Of a DNA stretch of 30,553 nucleotides, positions 20,982 to 29,810 are shown in pieces. The stretch lies in IMG/VR virus record IMGVR_UViG_3300003690_002535, positions 1-30,553 of that record; one strand, given 5' to 3'. This DNA comes from a virus. Position numbers and translations under genes: made by a program. Numbering within the stretch: position 1 is the stretch's first letter; every line of letters begins with the position of its first letter. Below the pieces are notes generated by a model. That model did no database searches and was not told the DNA's origin. It was given only the letters and a program-made list of their open reading frames with translations.

Positions 20982-21127
20982 GATGCGTAATTTGTGATGA
21001 TTGGACGACGGATGCTTTTGATTGTGATATTTGTGACGCTTTAGTTTGTGATTCATGTTTTGTGGAGGGTGATTCGGGAGAAGTATTTTGTTCGGAAGAT
21101 TGCCAGTCTGAGATTTACGTGAATTAG
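20978..21127 (+). CDS. cysteine-rich zinc microprotein, 49 aa
   Basis: I translated this by eye. ATG 20978 overlaps the previous stop (ATGA). Eight cysteines are spaced as C3-x2-C6, C16-x2-C19, C24-x2-C27 and C38-x3-C42, fitting two cross-braced zinc sites like a mini treble-clef or RING/B-box fold. Acidic elsewhere. Function unknown. Confidence 0.65.
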   Translation: MRCVICDDWTTDAFDCDICDALVCDSCFVEGDSGEVFCSEDCQSEIYVN

Positions 21128-21168
21128 TTCTTAGAATCTGGTAAAATTGTGTTACATGAGTTAAATTA

Positions 21169-21384
21169 ATGGATGATGATAATACTTGGGAGGATAAGTA
21201 TGATAGAGCAATTTCTACTATAGTTAGAGAAACTTTAACTATTGTTGAAGGATTTTATGTTGATATGGGACAACGTAATGCTTTACGCCGATTAATTCGT
21301 AGATCGATTTATGGCGTTACTGATACTTTGAAACGAGATTTAATAAACGAATTTACTATGGAGAGTAAAGATGTCGGATTTTAA
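21169..21384 (+). CDS. hypothetical helical protein, 71 aa
   Basis: All-helical (KYDRAISTIVRETLTIVEGF, then DMGQRNALRRLIRRSIYGVT). The end overlaps the next gene by 14 bases. It is the first gene of the structural block. It could be a small head or DNA-packaging helper, but nothing proves this. Confidence 0.6.
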   Translation: MDDDNTWEDKYDRAISTIVRETLTIVEGFYVDMGQRNALRRLIRRSIYGVTDTLKRDLINEFTMESKDVGF

Positions 21385-22363
21385 AGGTCGCAAAGATTTT
21401 CCAGAGGTCGCCGACGATAAGATTAAAATTGGTGATTATAGTGGTTGGAATAGACTCTCTGTTGTAGATATTTATTCTCCGAAGGCTGAACCTGAATTGC
21501 GAGATCGAATGATGGAACCTATTAAAGGTAAAACCAATAATTATGATTCTCCGCTTTTGTCTCAACAGCCTGTGATAGTTCTTTCAGATGTTAAAACTGA
21601 AGCTAACATCATCAATGCTATTGATGGTTATTTAGGTAAGGCAGATAAAGATGTATCTAGAGGATTCCCAGATACGCCACCAGTTAAGATAGGTCCTCCA
21701 GCTGGAATGGATTCCCAGACTTTTGAACATTTAAAGACTATGGGTGCAGCGAAACAAGGCCGACAAGCGAATGTGACTCCCGTAGAGAAAGCTATTGCGC
21801 CACCAACACGGGATTCAGGGGAGAGCAGTAAGGATTTTCAAGATAGGACGAAATGGACAGATAAGAAGAACCTAGAAATTGGACGGACTATGCGTGAAGG
21901 TGAAAAGAAGAGTAGGGGTAGTGGGGTTGCAAAAGCTACTCCTGGTGTTCGGCATAAGCGTCAGATGAAAGAATGGGAAAGACAAGAGGTACAAGATAGA
22001 GCTGCTGCACCACCACCTCCGAAGCCAAAGCGTACTGTAGCAAAAGCAGATTCTATTGAGAAGAAGGTAAAGGGTAGCAATCCTGCCTACAGATTCGGTG
22101 CTGGTGCTGGAACTAGTGTCATTCCTGTTGGTGGAACCACCAAGTTAGGTAAAAAGACAACGGGAAAGTCTGGCCCAGTAACGTCTTATATGCCTGGTGA
22201 TCCAGGATATGACGAAAAAAAGGAAGAGAATGAAGCACAGAATAAGTATAGACAACAAGGGCATACGGAGCGACGCCCACTTGTGACTCCATTAGATAAA
22301 GCTCATGTAAAAAAGAGTACGGACTTAGAAGAAGGATTCCGTTCTTGGTCATATCAAGGATAA
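21371..22363 (+). CDS. hypothetical low-complexity protein, 330 aa
   Basis: ATG 21371 follows GGAG. Lys/Pro/Gly-rich and probably disordered, with recurring short words ending in basic pairs (GYLGKADKD, VEKAIAPPT, GVAKATPG, PLDKAHVKK). No catalytic motif is seen. Position suggests a head-assembly or internal protein, and the words may be cleavage sites of the head protease encoded downstream. That is a guess from context. Confidence 0.6.
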   Translation: MSDFKGRKDFPEVADDKIKIGDYSGWNRLSVVDIYSPKAEPELRDRMMEPIKGKTNNYDSPLLSQQPVIVLSDVKTEANIINAIDGYLGKADKDVSRGFPDTPPVKIGPPAGMDSQTFEHLKTMGAAKQGRQANVTPVEKAIAPPTRDSGESSKDFQDRTKWTDKKNLEIGRTMREGEKKSRGSGVAKATPGVRHKRQMKEWERQEVQDRAAAPPPPKPKRTVAKADSIEKKVKGSNPAYRFGAGAGTSVIPVGGTTKLGKKTTGKSGPVTSYMPGDPGYDEKKEENEAQNKYRQQGHTERRPLVTPLDKAHVKKSTDLEEGFRSWSYQG

Positions 22364-22972
22364 ATGCCAGCTATATCTGAAAAACAACGTAGATTTATGG
22401 GTGCTGAGCTTGCTCGTAAGCGTGCTGGAAAAAAGACTAGAACTGGTATGAGTGAGGGTAAGCTTAGCGAATTTGCGTCTAAGTCTATGGATACGATTGA
22501 TGCTTATTTATTTAAGCATGGTCATATATTGCCTTGTGGACACCATGCTGAAGAGGGTTCGGATATAGATAAAGCTTGTTCTATTGGTGGATGTGATGTT
22601 CCCTCTCCTCCTACTTATACAGCTCCTGGTCAAAATATTTTTACCACCACATCAGGGGAGCAAATAGGATCGGGGAGTACAGGTGGAACCACTGGGCAAT
22701 CTGGATTTAAAATTACTGACCCGAATCGCTACAATTCTCAGGCTACCGGAGGAAGTGCTCCTACTCCTACTGGTCAAAATAGAGTGACAAGTGGCGGTGC
22801 AACGGCATCTTGGGGCGGAGGCACGACAGGAGGAATGCGTTTTACTATGTCACGTAAATCAATTGATAGTTCAGGAGATTCTATTAAATTAATTAATAGA
22901 TATTTAGATAAACAATCTCGTTCAAAATGTAAACATAAAAAAGGAGATCCTAATCATTTAGAGGCTGCTTGA
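22364..22972 (+). CDS. DUF3008-like protein, 202 aa
   Basis: ATG follows AAGGAT. The N-terminus MPAISEKQRRFMGAELARKR followed by AGKKTRTGMSEGKLSEFAS is a signature of small phage proteins of the DUF3008 type, which commonly occur near portal and protease genes. A cysteine/histidine group (LPCGHHAEE, CSIGGCD) follows, then a Gly/Thr/Ser-rich linker and a final charged CKHKKGDPNH. Likely a virion-associated protein. Confidence 0.7.
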   Translation: MPAISEKQRRFMGAELARKRAGKKTRTGMSEGKLSEFASKSMDTIDAYLFKHGHILPCGHHAEEGSDIDKACSIGGCDVPSPPTYTAPGQNIFTTTSGEQIGSGSTGGTTGQSGFKITDPNRYNSQATGGSAPTPTGQNRVTSGGATASWGGGTTGGMRFTMSRKSIDSSGDSIKLINRYLDKQSRSKCKHKKGDPNHLEAA

Positions 22973-23010
22973 GGGGGGACTTAACTGCTGTAGGCGGTTA
23001 AAAATAGTAT

Positions 23011-23439
23011 ATGTTAGATGATGGATGGGAGCTTCCTTCGGTAGATAGTTTACCTTTAACGGAAGAAGAACTTCTTTTATTAGATTGGGTAATGTGTTCG
23101 GGGTCTGTGTTGATTCCAAATGCATCTTTAGAAGATTTAGTAACGAATTGGTCTTCTTTTAGGTCTGATGTTTGGAAATGTTTAAGTGTTATTAATAGGC
23201 AAAAGAAAAGAATTCCTGTACAACTTACTACAGAACTTGAGCCGTTAGCTATTGATGAGTTTATAGCGAGAACACTATTAGCCATTGTTCCTACTACCTT
23301 TAGATGGGGGACAGGGGCTGATTGTGGATATGATTTAAAATTAAAACTTTATAGATTTTTATCTAAGGAGGTTGAGCTAGATGCCAGTAGCACCGAAAAT
23401 CAAACCGGTAGTAGTTCCAAAGACGAACCCACGAGTTAA
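23011..23439 (+). CDS. hypothetical acidic protein, 142 aa
   Basis: Strongly acidic N-terminus (VDSLPLTEEELLLLDWVM) and a Ser/Thr-rich tail. Ribosome site weak. It overlaps the next small gene by 59 bases. Family not recognised; context suggests a structural-block gene. Confidence 0.6.
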   Translation: MLDDGWELPSVDSLPLTEEELLLLDWVMCSGSVLIPNASLEDLVTNWSSFRSDVWKCLSVINRQKKRIPVQLTTELEPLAIDEFIARTLLAIVPTTFRWGTGADCGYDLKLKLYRFLSKEVELDASSTENQTGSSSKDEPTS

Positions 23440-23518
23440 ACCGGATAAAGCACCTAATTTTGAGCCTGCTCGGTGGTGTCCGAATCAGATTGAAAAAATT
23501 GCTCCTATCGAGCCATAA
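23381..23518 (+). CDS. small Pro/Lys-rich protein, 45 aa
   Basis: I translated this by eye. ATG 23381 follows a perfect AAGGAGG, 7 bases away, and lies in another frame than the gene it overlaps. Its TAA overlaps the ATG of the next gene (TAATG), a coupling signal. Sequence: VAPKIKPVVVPKTNPRVKP, then FEPARWCPNQIEKIAPIEP. Role unknown. Confidence 0.6.
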   Translation: MPVAPKIKPVVVPKTNPRVKPDKAPNFEPARWCPNQIEKIAPIEP

Positions 23519-23952
23519 TGAAGCGTAATAAGCACCAACCGGGAATCCGATCTAAGCCAGAATTTAGTACATATAATGAGTGGCAAGCTGCATTATGGAA
23601 GGCTTTTGATGATTTTTATCATGCTGATGTAGGTGGATATGCTATGATGCGTATGCCTACACCAGGAAAATCTTTGGAGCCTATCCATTCTTATAATTTA
23701 GATTTTCATAATTGGAAATTACGAGTACAAGAACGCTGGAAGGTTGAAGCAGGTAGAGATAATCAGACTCGTGGGGCGGAGGAATCTGATTTTCCAGAGA
23801 ATCTCTGGTATTATTTATATGAGCGATTTTTAGATGCGACTAATACATATTATAAACCACGTAATACATCAACTACAATTACTCGTAATACTCCTGTAAA
23901 TAGTAGTCCAGATCCTGGATTACAGTCTTTAAATATTAATCAAGGATGTTAG
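23518..23952 (+). CDS. hypothetical protein, 144 aa
   Basis: Trp/Tyr-rich N-terminal two thirds (YNEWQAALWKAFDDFYHADV, later NLWYYLYERFLDATNTYY) and a Ser/Thr/Asn-rich tail. Could be a neck or head-tail joining protein; sequence alone does not decide. Confidence 0.6.
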   Translation: MKRNKHQPGIRSKPEFSTYNEWQAALWKAFDDFYHADVGGYAMMRMPTPGKSLEPIHSYNLDFHNWKLRVQERWKVEAGRDNQTRGAEESDFPENLWYYLYERFLDATNTYYKPRNTSTTITRNTPVNSSPDPGLQSLNINQGC

Positions 23953-23959
23953 GTAGGGT

Positions 23960-24280
23960 ATGGTTTTATCAAAGGTACGAAAGGAGATAGGTAAAGCTAA
24001 GATGAAAGCTGAAGTTGAAATTAATAGATCGTCTAATGTGCAATGGTTAATGGAGAATCAATCGGATTTAGTTGATAACTATCCGAATAGATGGGCAGCT
24101 ATTGGTATAGGTATAGGTGGCCCCGCTGTACAGTATGTTGATATTGAATTATTTGAAGTATTTAAGGTAATGTCGAAAAGAGAAGCTTCATCAGCAACGA
24201 TTTATTATTTGTGTAATACCTATCAACCCCCCGTAATATTGATGGCTCCACCGGAGGTTTGGCAAAATGACACAGTCTAG
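23960..24280 (+). CDS. hypothetical protein, 106 aa
   Basis: A mixed alpha/beta protein with Gly-rich GIGIGGPAVQYVDIELFEVF and a helical front (KVRKEIGKAKMKAEVEINR). ATG 23960 is preceded by AGGTAGGG. The end overlaps the next gene by 14 bases. Family unknown. Confidence 0.6.
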   Translation: MVLSKVRKEIGKAKMKAEVEINRSSNVQWLMENQSDLVDNYPNRWAAIGIGIGGPAVQYVDIELFEVFKVMSKREASSATIYYLCNTYQPPVILMAPPEVWQNDTV

Positions 24281-25439
24281 GTCTGATTTAGATTTTCTAA
24301 ATAGTCTACATCTGATGATTGATTCTATTGAGTCTTCTTATTTGGAGAAGGCTGATGATGATCTTCCAGATAGATTTTCTGATTCTCCTGATGCAATAAA
24401 ACGTGTATCTCATAATGGAGATGAGGAGCATTTACCTGAAGATGAAAGACCATTAGATACATCTATTGTTGGTGGTGGAGATATTAAGCATCAGCGTAAT
24501 ATTCAAAATGCTGGTGAGAATGATTTGCCAGATGCTGACCATTGGTGTCCTGATGTAATGGATTGGCATACATCAGAACATAAACCTGCTAAAGCTCCAT
24601 CTGTTCCTATCAATGTAGGCCAAGATAACGGAAATGATTCTGCCCAATCAGAAAATACGGATATTGAAAAAGTAGGTGTATTGGCTGGGGTTGTTAGGGC
24701 TGCTGCACCTACAATTGGTCAAGCAGTTGGCGAGAAAATAGGATCAAAAATTAAAGGTAATGCTGTAGAAAAAGATTGGGATGAAACTGAATCTGTAATG
24801 GGTGCTTGGGGCGATGCAGGTGAGGTAGAAAAAGGTGAATATGATCAAAATACTAATTTAGAACGTGAAGAACAGGAGAATTCGGAACATAGTATTGCTG
24901 AACCTTTCTTGAATAGATATGCGATTTCTGAAGAGGAAGAAGAAGAGGAAGATAAAGATTTAGAAACGTCTTTCGATAAATCGATTGATATCTTAAAGAT
25001 TTGGGGTTCGGTAGATCGTGTCATACCTAAAACAGATAATATTGATGTAGTCGATGACATTAATATTTTAAAGTCTTTTAATTTAGACAAAACTACTAAT
25101 GTTGAAGAGTTAGTTGAAGGTACTTTAGTCCATAAAATGTTGATAGATCGTTCTAGTCGTCCTACATCTGATTGGTGGTACTCAAGTATGTTGCTTGCTA
25201 AATCTATAGATGCTGTTAGTGAACCAGCTTTTTTCTCTGCCTTTTTATATTATGAGCCAGATACATTTGATATTACTAATTTTATAGAGATAGAGAAAGC
25301 TGAGCTTATACAAGGAAAGCCACAAGATCTTGAAATGATGCCTAATAGCAGTGGCGGCTCCGCTATTGATGGTCTGGGTATGTCCGCAGATGATTTAGAA
25401 CGTAATAATGGTCCTAAGGACGATGAGTGTGAGGATTGA
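24267..25439 (+). CDS. acidic structural-block protein, 390 aa, ending in UGA with open frame beyond
   Basis: ATG follows GGAGG. Acidic and probably elongated: a helical start (LDFLNSLHLMIDSIESSYL), a Cys-Trp segment (DADHWCPDVMDW), an Ala/Gly hydrophobic run (VLAGVVRAAAPTIGQAVGEK), a Glu run near 215-223, and a folded part (about 265-345). The Ala/Gly run resembles that in the 1024-aa protein, so the two may be related. The frame continues in phase past UGA at 25437-25439 for 62 codons. Confidence 0.65.
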   Translation: MTQSRSDLDFLNSLHLMIDSIESSYLEKADDDLPDRFSDSPDAIKRVSHNGDEEHLPEDERPLDTSIVGGGDIKHQRNIQNAGENDLPDADHWCPDVMDWHTSEHKPAKAPSVPINVGQDNGNDSAQSENTDIEKVGVLAGVVRAAAPTIGQAVGEKIGSKIKGNAVEKDWDETESVMGAWGDAGEVEKGEYDQNTNLEREEQENSEHSIAEPFLNRYAISEEEEEEEDKDLETSFDKSIDILKIWGSVDRVIPKTDNIDVVDDINILKSFNLDKTTNVEELVEGTLVHKMLIDRSSRPTSDWWYSSMLLAKSIDAVSEPAFFSAFLYYEPDTFDITNFIEIEKAELIQGKPQDLEMMPNSSGGSAIDGLGMSADDLERNNGPKDDECED

Positions 25440-25628
25440 AAGCGTAAATCTCAGAAGTTGTCTGAGCATGGGGAAGTAGAAAAAGCTACTGATGGTGATA
25501 CTGCTGTTCTTGCTACAATGGGACCAAGGGGTCCTGTTGAAATAGCTGCTTTACCTAGTCATATAAATGAATCTACTGCTGCTAGAAATGCAGGTACACG
25601 TCCTGCTAATTTATTTGGACAACCTTAG
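25440..25628 (+). other. in-frame open extension after UGA
   Basis: Directly after TGA 25437-25439 the same frame stays open for 62 codons to TAG 25626-25628. The translation is protein-like (VEKATDGDTAVLATMGPRGP, NESTAARNAGTRPANLF). No good independent start: a TTG lies near 25458 and an ATG near 25530, neither with a ribosome site. Stop-codon readthrough, or a stop newly gained by mutation, would both explain it. Confidence 0.5.
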
Positions 25629-25638
25629 GAATTAATTA

Positions 25639-28600
25639 ATGCATAATCTTATTCAATTAGATGCTTTAATTAAAGAATTAGAAGATGTAGACGTGATTAG
25701 TCTATATCAAGATAACGCTCATGCGTTGGAACTAGCACATCACAATGATGTGTTTTTTGTGCGTTTAGATGGTAACAATCTTTATGCGGGACCAGATGGA
25801 GATAAAGCTGCATCTGTTTTTTATCATCAAGTAGCTCAAATTCATGATGATGCTGAGACGGGAGCAGATCCATCTTTTGCGGCATTAAGAGAGATTCTAC
25901 AAGCTCGTAATGACCATGTTCGGGATATGTTAGCTTCTATTGGTCATGATCATTTAGCTGCTTCATTAAATGGTATTGAGTTTGCTAAAGAATTTAATTT
26001 TGATGGCTTTTTAGATGTCATTAAACATAATCGTAGTAATTTAGAGGTATTAGGTTTTGTAAATTATAAGCCGTCTTTTAAAGAAGGCGAAGAATGTCAT
26101 ACCTGTATCTTTTTTGCTGCGGGTGGATATTGCACAAAATTAGATCTTCCTGTTAAAGAAGAGATGTATTGTGATCTTTTTAAGCCTCTACCTATGGCGG
26201 AGAAGAACGAAGAGTGGGCAGAAGTTTCTGAACAACCGTGGGAATCTGAAGAGCAGAAAGACGAAAATGAAGTCGAAGGTGTCCAAAAAGACGTTCGTAA
26301 TTTAATTTATACTAGTGATGAAGATTTAGAGAGTCCAGCTAATTATAAAACTGATTCACATAAACCTAATGTTATTATGCGGGAATTCATTCCTGTAGAA
26401 GCTGATGAAGGTTTTGCATTTTTGGTTAAAAATGCAGATGCTGATGGTGTGGAGATTCAATTACTTCAGCAAGAGGGACATTGGTATGCTTTTAGTAAAC
26501 AACGGGACGTTTCTGATTTAGGTGATCCCTTTAGTTCTGTTGGCGATGTCTTCCAACCTAAGAAAGTAAAACTTGACGTTAATGATGATGTAGAAGGCAA
26601 AGAGAAGATTGCTAGAGTACGTGGACAAGAAAATGAAGATTTTGAAAAAATTCTTCCTGCATTAGCAGCTATTCCCGCCGCTATTGGTGCTGCTGTTCCC
26701 GCAGTTGCTGCCACTGTTGGTAAAGTAGCTGGAACTGCTGCTAGAGTAGGCGGTCAAGTGTTAGGGCAAGCTGCTAAAATAGGCACCCAAGCAGTGGGAC
26801 AAGCTGCTAAAGGTGCTGCTAGACAAGCGGGAAGTGGTGGTAGTACTGAGAGTGAGAGTGGGGGCAGTGGTTCTCCTCCTCCTCTTCCGTCATCTGCGGA
26901 AATAGATAGTTTATACAATGCAGAAGATAACGAAGTTAATACAAATAAGAATGATCGTAAACCTAATATAAGTGGAGCTACAGTTCCACGTCGTATTAAA
27001 GTACAGAATGATCAATTTAGAAATTTAGATTATTCTGAGATAGACGAAGGTCGTGTTGAAAAGCAGTCCAATGAAGGTGGATTGGGTGTAGATGACCCAG
27101 AAGCTCTTAATGATGGGACTGCAGCGTCTTCTCAACATTATCGTCGGATGCGAGAAGATGAAGAGAATTCTAAATCTTCTTTAGCTATGAAAGCTTATGC
27201 TAATAATGAGAGGGATGCTCAGAAACCGATAGATCCTGATGAAGACGGACGAGAAGCTCTTTCTAGTGCAGAAACTGGTACCGGAACCCAGGCTTTTTCA
27301 TCTGGTGCTATTATAGATATTTCTCCTGATGAGACTGATGGAGTTAATATTAATACTAAAGCGTCTGGTGGGACGGGTAGTGAAGGCGTTGAGGGTGGCG
27401 GGGACGGTAGTGCCACTATGATTGCTCCACAGGATGCGACAAATATTGGTTTAGAATCGGAGTATGATTCTAATTTGAAGCCTATTAATCGTGAGTTCCG
27501 ACATCCTCATGTCGCTAAAGAAGGTGGGGGAGGTGATGGTGGGGGAGGTGATGGTGGTGGTGTTGGAACTAGTGGTAGTTTTGGGGGTGGTACTGCTTTA
27601 AGTGTTGGTGGTAGTGGTGGAGATGCTGTGCATACGGATACGCACGGGCGTGCCGCTCGTAAGCGTAATTCTAATGGTCAAGAAGGACTAGATAAGGGTT
27701 CTTTAAGTAAAGATAGTATGGATGCGGGTTCATACGAAGGTGTAAATACAACTCCTCTACCGTACCCATCGGATGATGATTCTCGTCCACCTCGTACTGT
27801 AGAACGTCATAAGCCTGGAGATTCTGAAGAAGATGAAGACGAACAACGAGCTTCAGACCAGGAACATGAGATTCCTAAACATCAGCAACCTATTGGTGAA
27901 GATTATGCTAGTAGTTATGTGATTGCGGAAGAAGATAGATATAGTCCTACGGAAGTATCAGAAAAGCCAGAGAATGAGATTGTTAGACGAAAATTCATAG
28001 ATGAGGATCATCATCTAAGAAGTCTTAATGATAATGCAGCAGAGCAGTATACGAATTTATCTATGCTATCAGCTGATTTAAGGAATCATGCTTTAGGTAA
28101 AGGAGATACTCCTGAATCTTTAGGTGAGCTTGATGCTTTTAAAGTATTAACTGCTAATTCTATACAAAAGATGGATACAGGTCGTACTTTGGTAGTTGCG
28201 GGATGGGGAAACTATTATATTGTAGACCGTGAAGGCCATCGTCTTGGATTAGAAGGTATGCGACGGGCAATGAATGCTTTCTTAGGTAAGAAAGAATTTG
28301 CCAATATGAACATTTTCCACTCTGGAATTCAGGTTGGACAAATTCTTAAGAGATTTGTTGATGCTACTGGAAAAGAGTGGGTAACTGAGGTTCGACCTGA
28401 AGGATTGTTTGTTGTTGCAGCTTTTAGAACTGATTTAGAAGTTTCTAGAAAAGCTATGGCAGAGGTGCTAAAAGGTGGATTGAGAGGCTTTTCTATAGCT
28501 GGAAATGCAAAAGATAAGAAAACTATTTGTGAACATGGTAAATGTTGGACTGAAGTGACTGACTTAGAAATTTATGAAGTAACTTTATGTGTTACTCCAA

Positions 28601-28713
28601 TGAATCCTAAGTCATATATAACCAATATCATACAAAAACCTGATCCAATGATTTGTCCAGAATGTTACTCCGTACAACAATTAGAGTTTGATTCAAGTTT
28701 ACGACCTAAATAA
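25639..28713 (+). CDS. large fusion protein with C-terminal head-maturation protease (S78/XkdF-like)
   Basis: 1024 aa, ATG after AGGA 8 bases upstream. Residues 1-190 are a folded domain with a Cys cluster (C153, C156, C165, C178; HTCIFFAAGGYC), possibly metal or iron-sulfur binding. The middle is disordered: an Ala-rich run (about 340-395), acidic stretches and a Gly-rich run (about 630-670). The last 150 residues carry the S78-type protease pattern: FHSGIQVGQIL with His 894, GLRGFSIAG with Ser 952, then DLEIYEVTL (975 on) and CVTPMNPKSY. This enzyme class cleaves scaffold and capsid N-termini during head assembly. Such a long fused protease is unusual; the family is usually 150-400 aa. Confidence 0.8.
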   Translation: MHNLIQLDALIKELEDVDVISLYQDNAHALELAHHNDVFFVRLDGNNLYAGPDGDKAASVFYHQVAQIHDDAETGADPSFAALREILQARNDHVRDMLASIGHDHLAASLNGIEFAKEFNFDGFLDVIKHNRSNLEVLGFVNYKPSFKEGEECHTCIFFAAGGYCTKLDLPVKEEMYCDLFKPLPMAEKNEEWAEVSEQPWESEEQKDENEVEGVQKDVRNLIYTSDEDLESPANYKTDSHKPNVIMREFIPVEADEGFAFLVKNADADGVEIQLLQQEGHWYAFSKQRDVSDLGDPFSSVGDVFQPKKVKLDVNDDVEGKEKIARVRGQENEDFEKILPALAAIPAAIGAAVPAVAATVGKVAGTAARVGGQVLGQAAKIGTQAVGQAAKGAARQAGSGGSTESESGGSGSPPPLPSSAEIDSLYNAEDNEVNTNKNDRKPNISGATVPRRIKVQNDQFRNLDYSEIDEGRVEKQSNEGGLGVDDPEALNDGTAASSQHYRRMREDEENSKSSLAMKAYANNERDAQKPIDPDEDGREALSSAETGTGTQAFSSGAIIDISPDETDGVNINTKASGGTGSEGVEGGGDGSATMIAPQDATNIGLESEYDSNLKPINREFRHPHVAKEGGGGDGGGGDGGGVGTSGSFGGGTALSVGGSGGDAVHTDTHGRAARKRNSNGQEGLDKGSLSKDSMDAGSYEGVNTTPLPYPSDDDSRPPRTVERHKPGDSEEDEDEQRASDQEHEIPKHQQPIGEDYASSYVIAEEDRYSPTEVSEKPENEIVRRKFIDEDHHLRSLNDNAAEQYTNLSMLSADLRNHALGKGDTPESLGELDAFKVLTANSIQKMDTGRTLVVAGWGNYYIVDREGHRLGLEGMRRAMNAFLGKKEFANMNIFHSGIQVGQILKRFVDATGKEWVTEVRPEGLFVVAAFRTDLEVSRKAMAEVLKGGLRGFSIAGNAKDKKTICEHGKCWTEVTDLEIYEVTLCVTPMNPKSYITNIIQKPDPMICPECYSVQQLEFDSSLRPK

Positions 28714-28745
28714 ATTTTAATTATTGCAATTTTTTGGTAAAAATA

Positions 28746-28774
28746 TAGACACTTATCATATTTTCTATTATTAT
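28746..28774 (+). promoter_or_regulatory. sigma-70-like promoter for scaffold/capsid genes
   Basis: TAGACA (28746-28751), 17 bases, TATTAT (28769-28774), in the 91-base gap after the protease gene. A strong AGGAGGGG ribosome site follows before ATG 28805. A separate promoter here would raise capsid expression. Confidence 0.45.
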
Positions 28775-28804
28775 GTAAGTTAGTCCTAATAGGAGGGGCA
28801 AAGT

Positions 28805-29758
28805 ATGGCTTCTACTACTTCAGAGCTTCTACCTATTTTGAAGGCTTTGCGAGAGTATATCGTCAAAGAGTATGGAGTGAATTATCCTCCTCATGTTCGT
28901 GGCGAAGATGCTACTCAGAAAGCATTGCCGGATAAGTGGGTGGACAAATTGAACCCCCTTAGCGGTGGTGATACGGTAGGTCGAGATTCCCACGGTTCTC
29001 AGGGAGCAAAGTCTACTAAAGCTGGTGTTCAAGGAGTTGATCCATACCTCCATAAGAGTGATCTTGAAGCTATTTTGGCTGATTTCGCTAAGCATATGGT
29101 GGATGGACAGAGTGTGCAAGCTGGTGGCGCACGAGCTGATGGCATGCACGGAGCGGGAGGATATTCATATCCTGGCGACTCCAGACGGATTCCTGAAGGT
29201 CTTGCAAAAGATGGTCATGAAGATGACATGGATGATGAAGACATGATGGAAGACGGTGTTGAAGACATCGAAGATGATGTCGATGACGATGAAGAAATGA
29301 TGGACGAAGAAGAAGAAGAAATCGAAGACGAAGATATGGAAAAGAATTATATGGCACGTAGTGCTGATGGTATTAATGAGCTTCTGAAGGACATCAAAGG
29401 TCTACTTTCTTCTCGTGAGCAAGAAAAGAAACATTATACTTCGATGCAAGGCGAGATTAGTGAACTTAAAAAGTCCGTGCAGAAAGATGTCAAAGATGGC
29501 ATCCGTAAGGGATTGAAGAGTTTCAATCTTAATCCTTCTCACGGTGACATGGCTACTCGCACTCCTCTTTATGGAAAGGAGCAAGAGCCACAACAGTTTT
29601 CCACTGACATGCCTGATCAACGTATAGGGGTGGAAGGCGATTCGTTCCAGAAGTCTGATGAAGAGCAAGCTGCTGACCAGTTCGTGGATGGCATCGAGCA
29701 AATTGTTAGACAGACGGATGCGAATGACCTCCGTGGTCACTTCAAACTGGGGAATTGA
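28805..29758 (+). CDS. scaffold-like capsid assembly protein
   Basis: 317 aa, with AGGAGGGG upstream. An N-terminal helical start (ELLPILKALREYIVKEYGV), then a Gly/Asp stretch, then a long Asp/Glu/Met run (about 136-180), and a helical, heptad-like segment (about 190-240: INELLKDIKGLLSS, EISELKKSVQKDVKDGIRKG). Its place between protease and capsid genes and its acidic, coiled shape fit scaffolding proteins. GC content is higher than in the genes before it, as in the capsid gene, consistent with high expression. Confidence 0.7.
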   Translation: MASTTSELLPILKALREYIVKEYGVNYPPHVRGEDATQKALPDKWVDKLNPLSGGDTVGRDSHGSQGAKSTKAGVQGVDPYLHKSDLEAILADFAKHMVDGQSVQAGGARADGMHGAGGYSYPGDSRRIPEGLAKDGHEDDMDDEDMMEDGVEDIEDDVDDDEEMMDEEEEEIEDEDMEKNYMARSADGINELLKDIKGLLSSREQEKKHYTSMQGEISELKKSVQKDVKDGIRKGLKSFNLNPSHGDMATRTPLYGKEQEPQQFSTDMPDQRIGVEGDSFQKSDEEQAADQFVDGIEQIVRQTDANDLRGHFKLGN

Positions 29759-29764
29759 CTCCTC

Positions 29765-29805
29765 AGACCTTGTATTACTACCCACGACCTTCAAATGGGA
29801 GGTCT
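29765..29805 (+). promoter_or_regulatory. stem that can mask the capsid-gene ribosome site
   Basis: AGACCT (29765-29770) and GACCT (29786-29790) can each pair with AGGTCT (29800-29805), part of the GGGAGGTCT Shine-Dalgarno stretch of the capsid gene. Two competing partners for one site suggest a possible translational switch. Stems are short (5-6 bp), so this is tentative. Confidence 0.3.
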
Positions 29806-29810
29806 AACTA

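Noticed and set aside
24845-25090. Minus-strand 81-aa frame with a serine run
   Set aside because: It is the antisense shadow of a Glu-rich stretch of the plus-strand structural gene, with no ribosome site.
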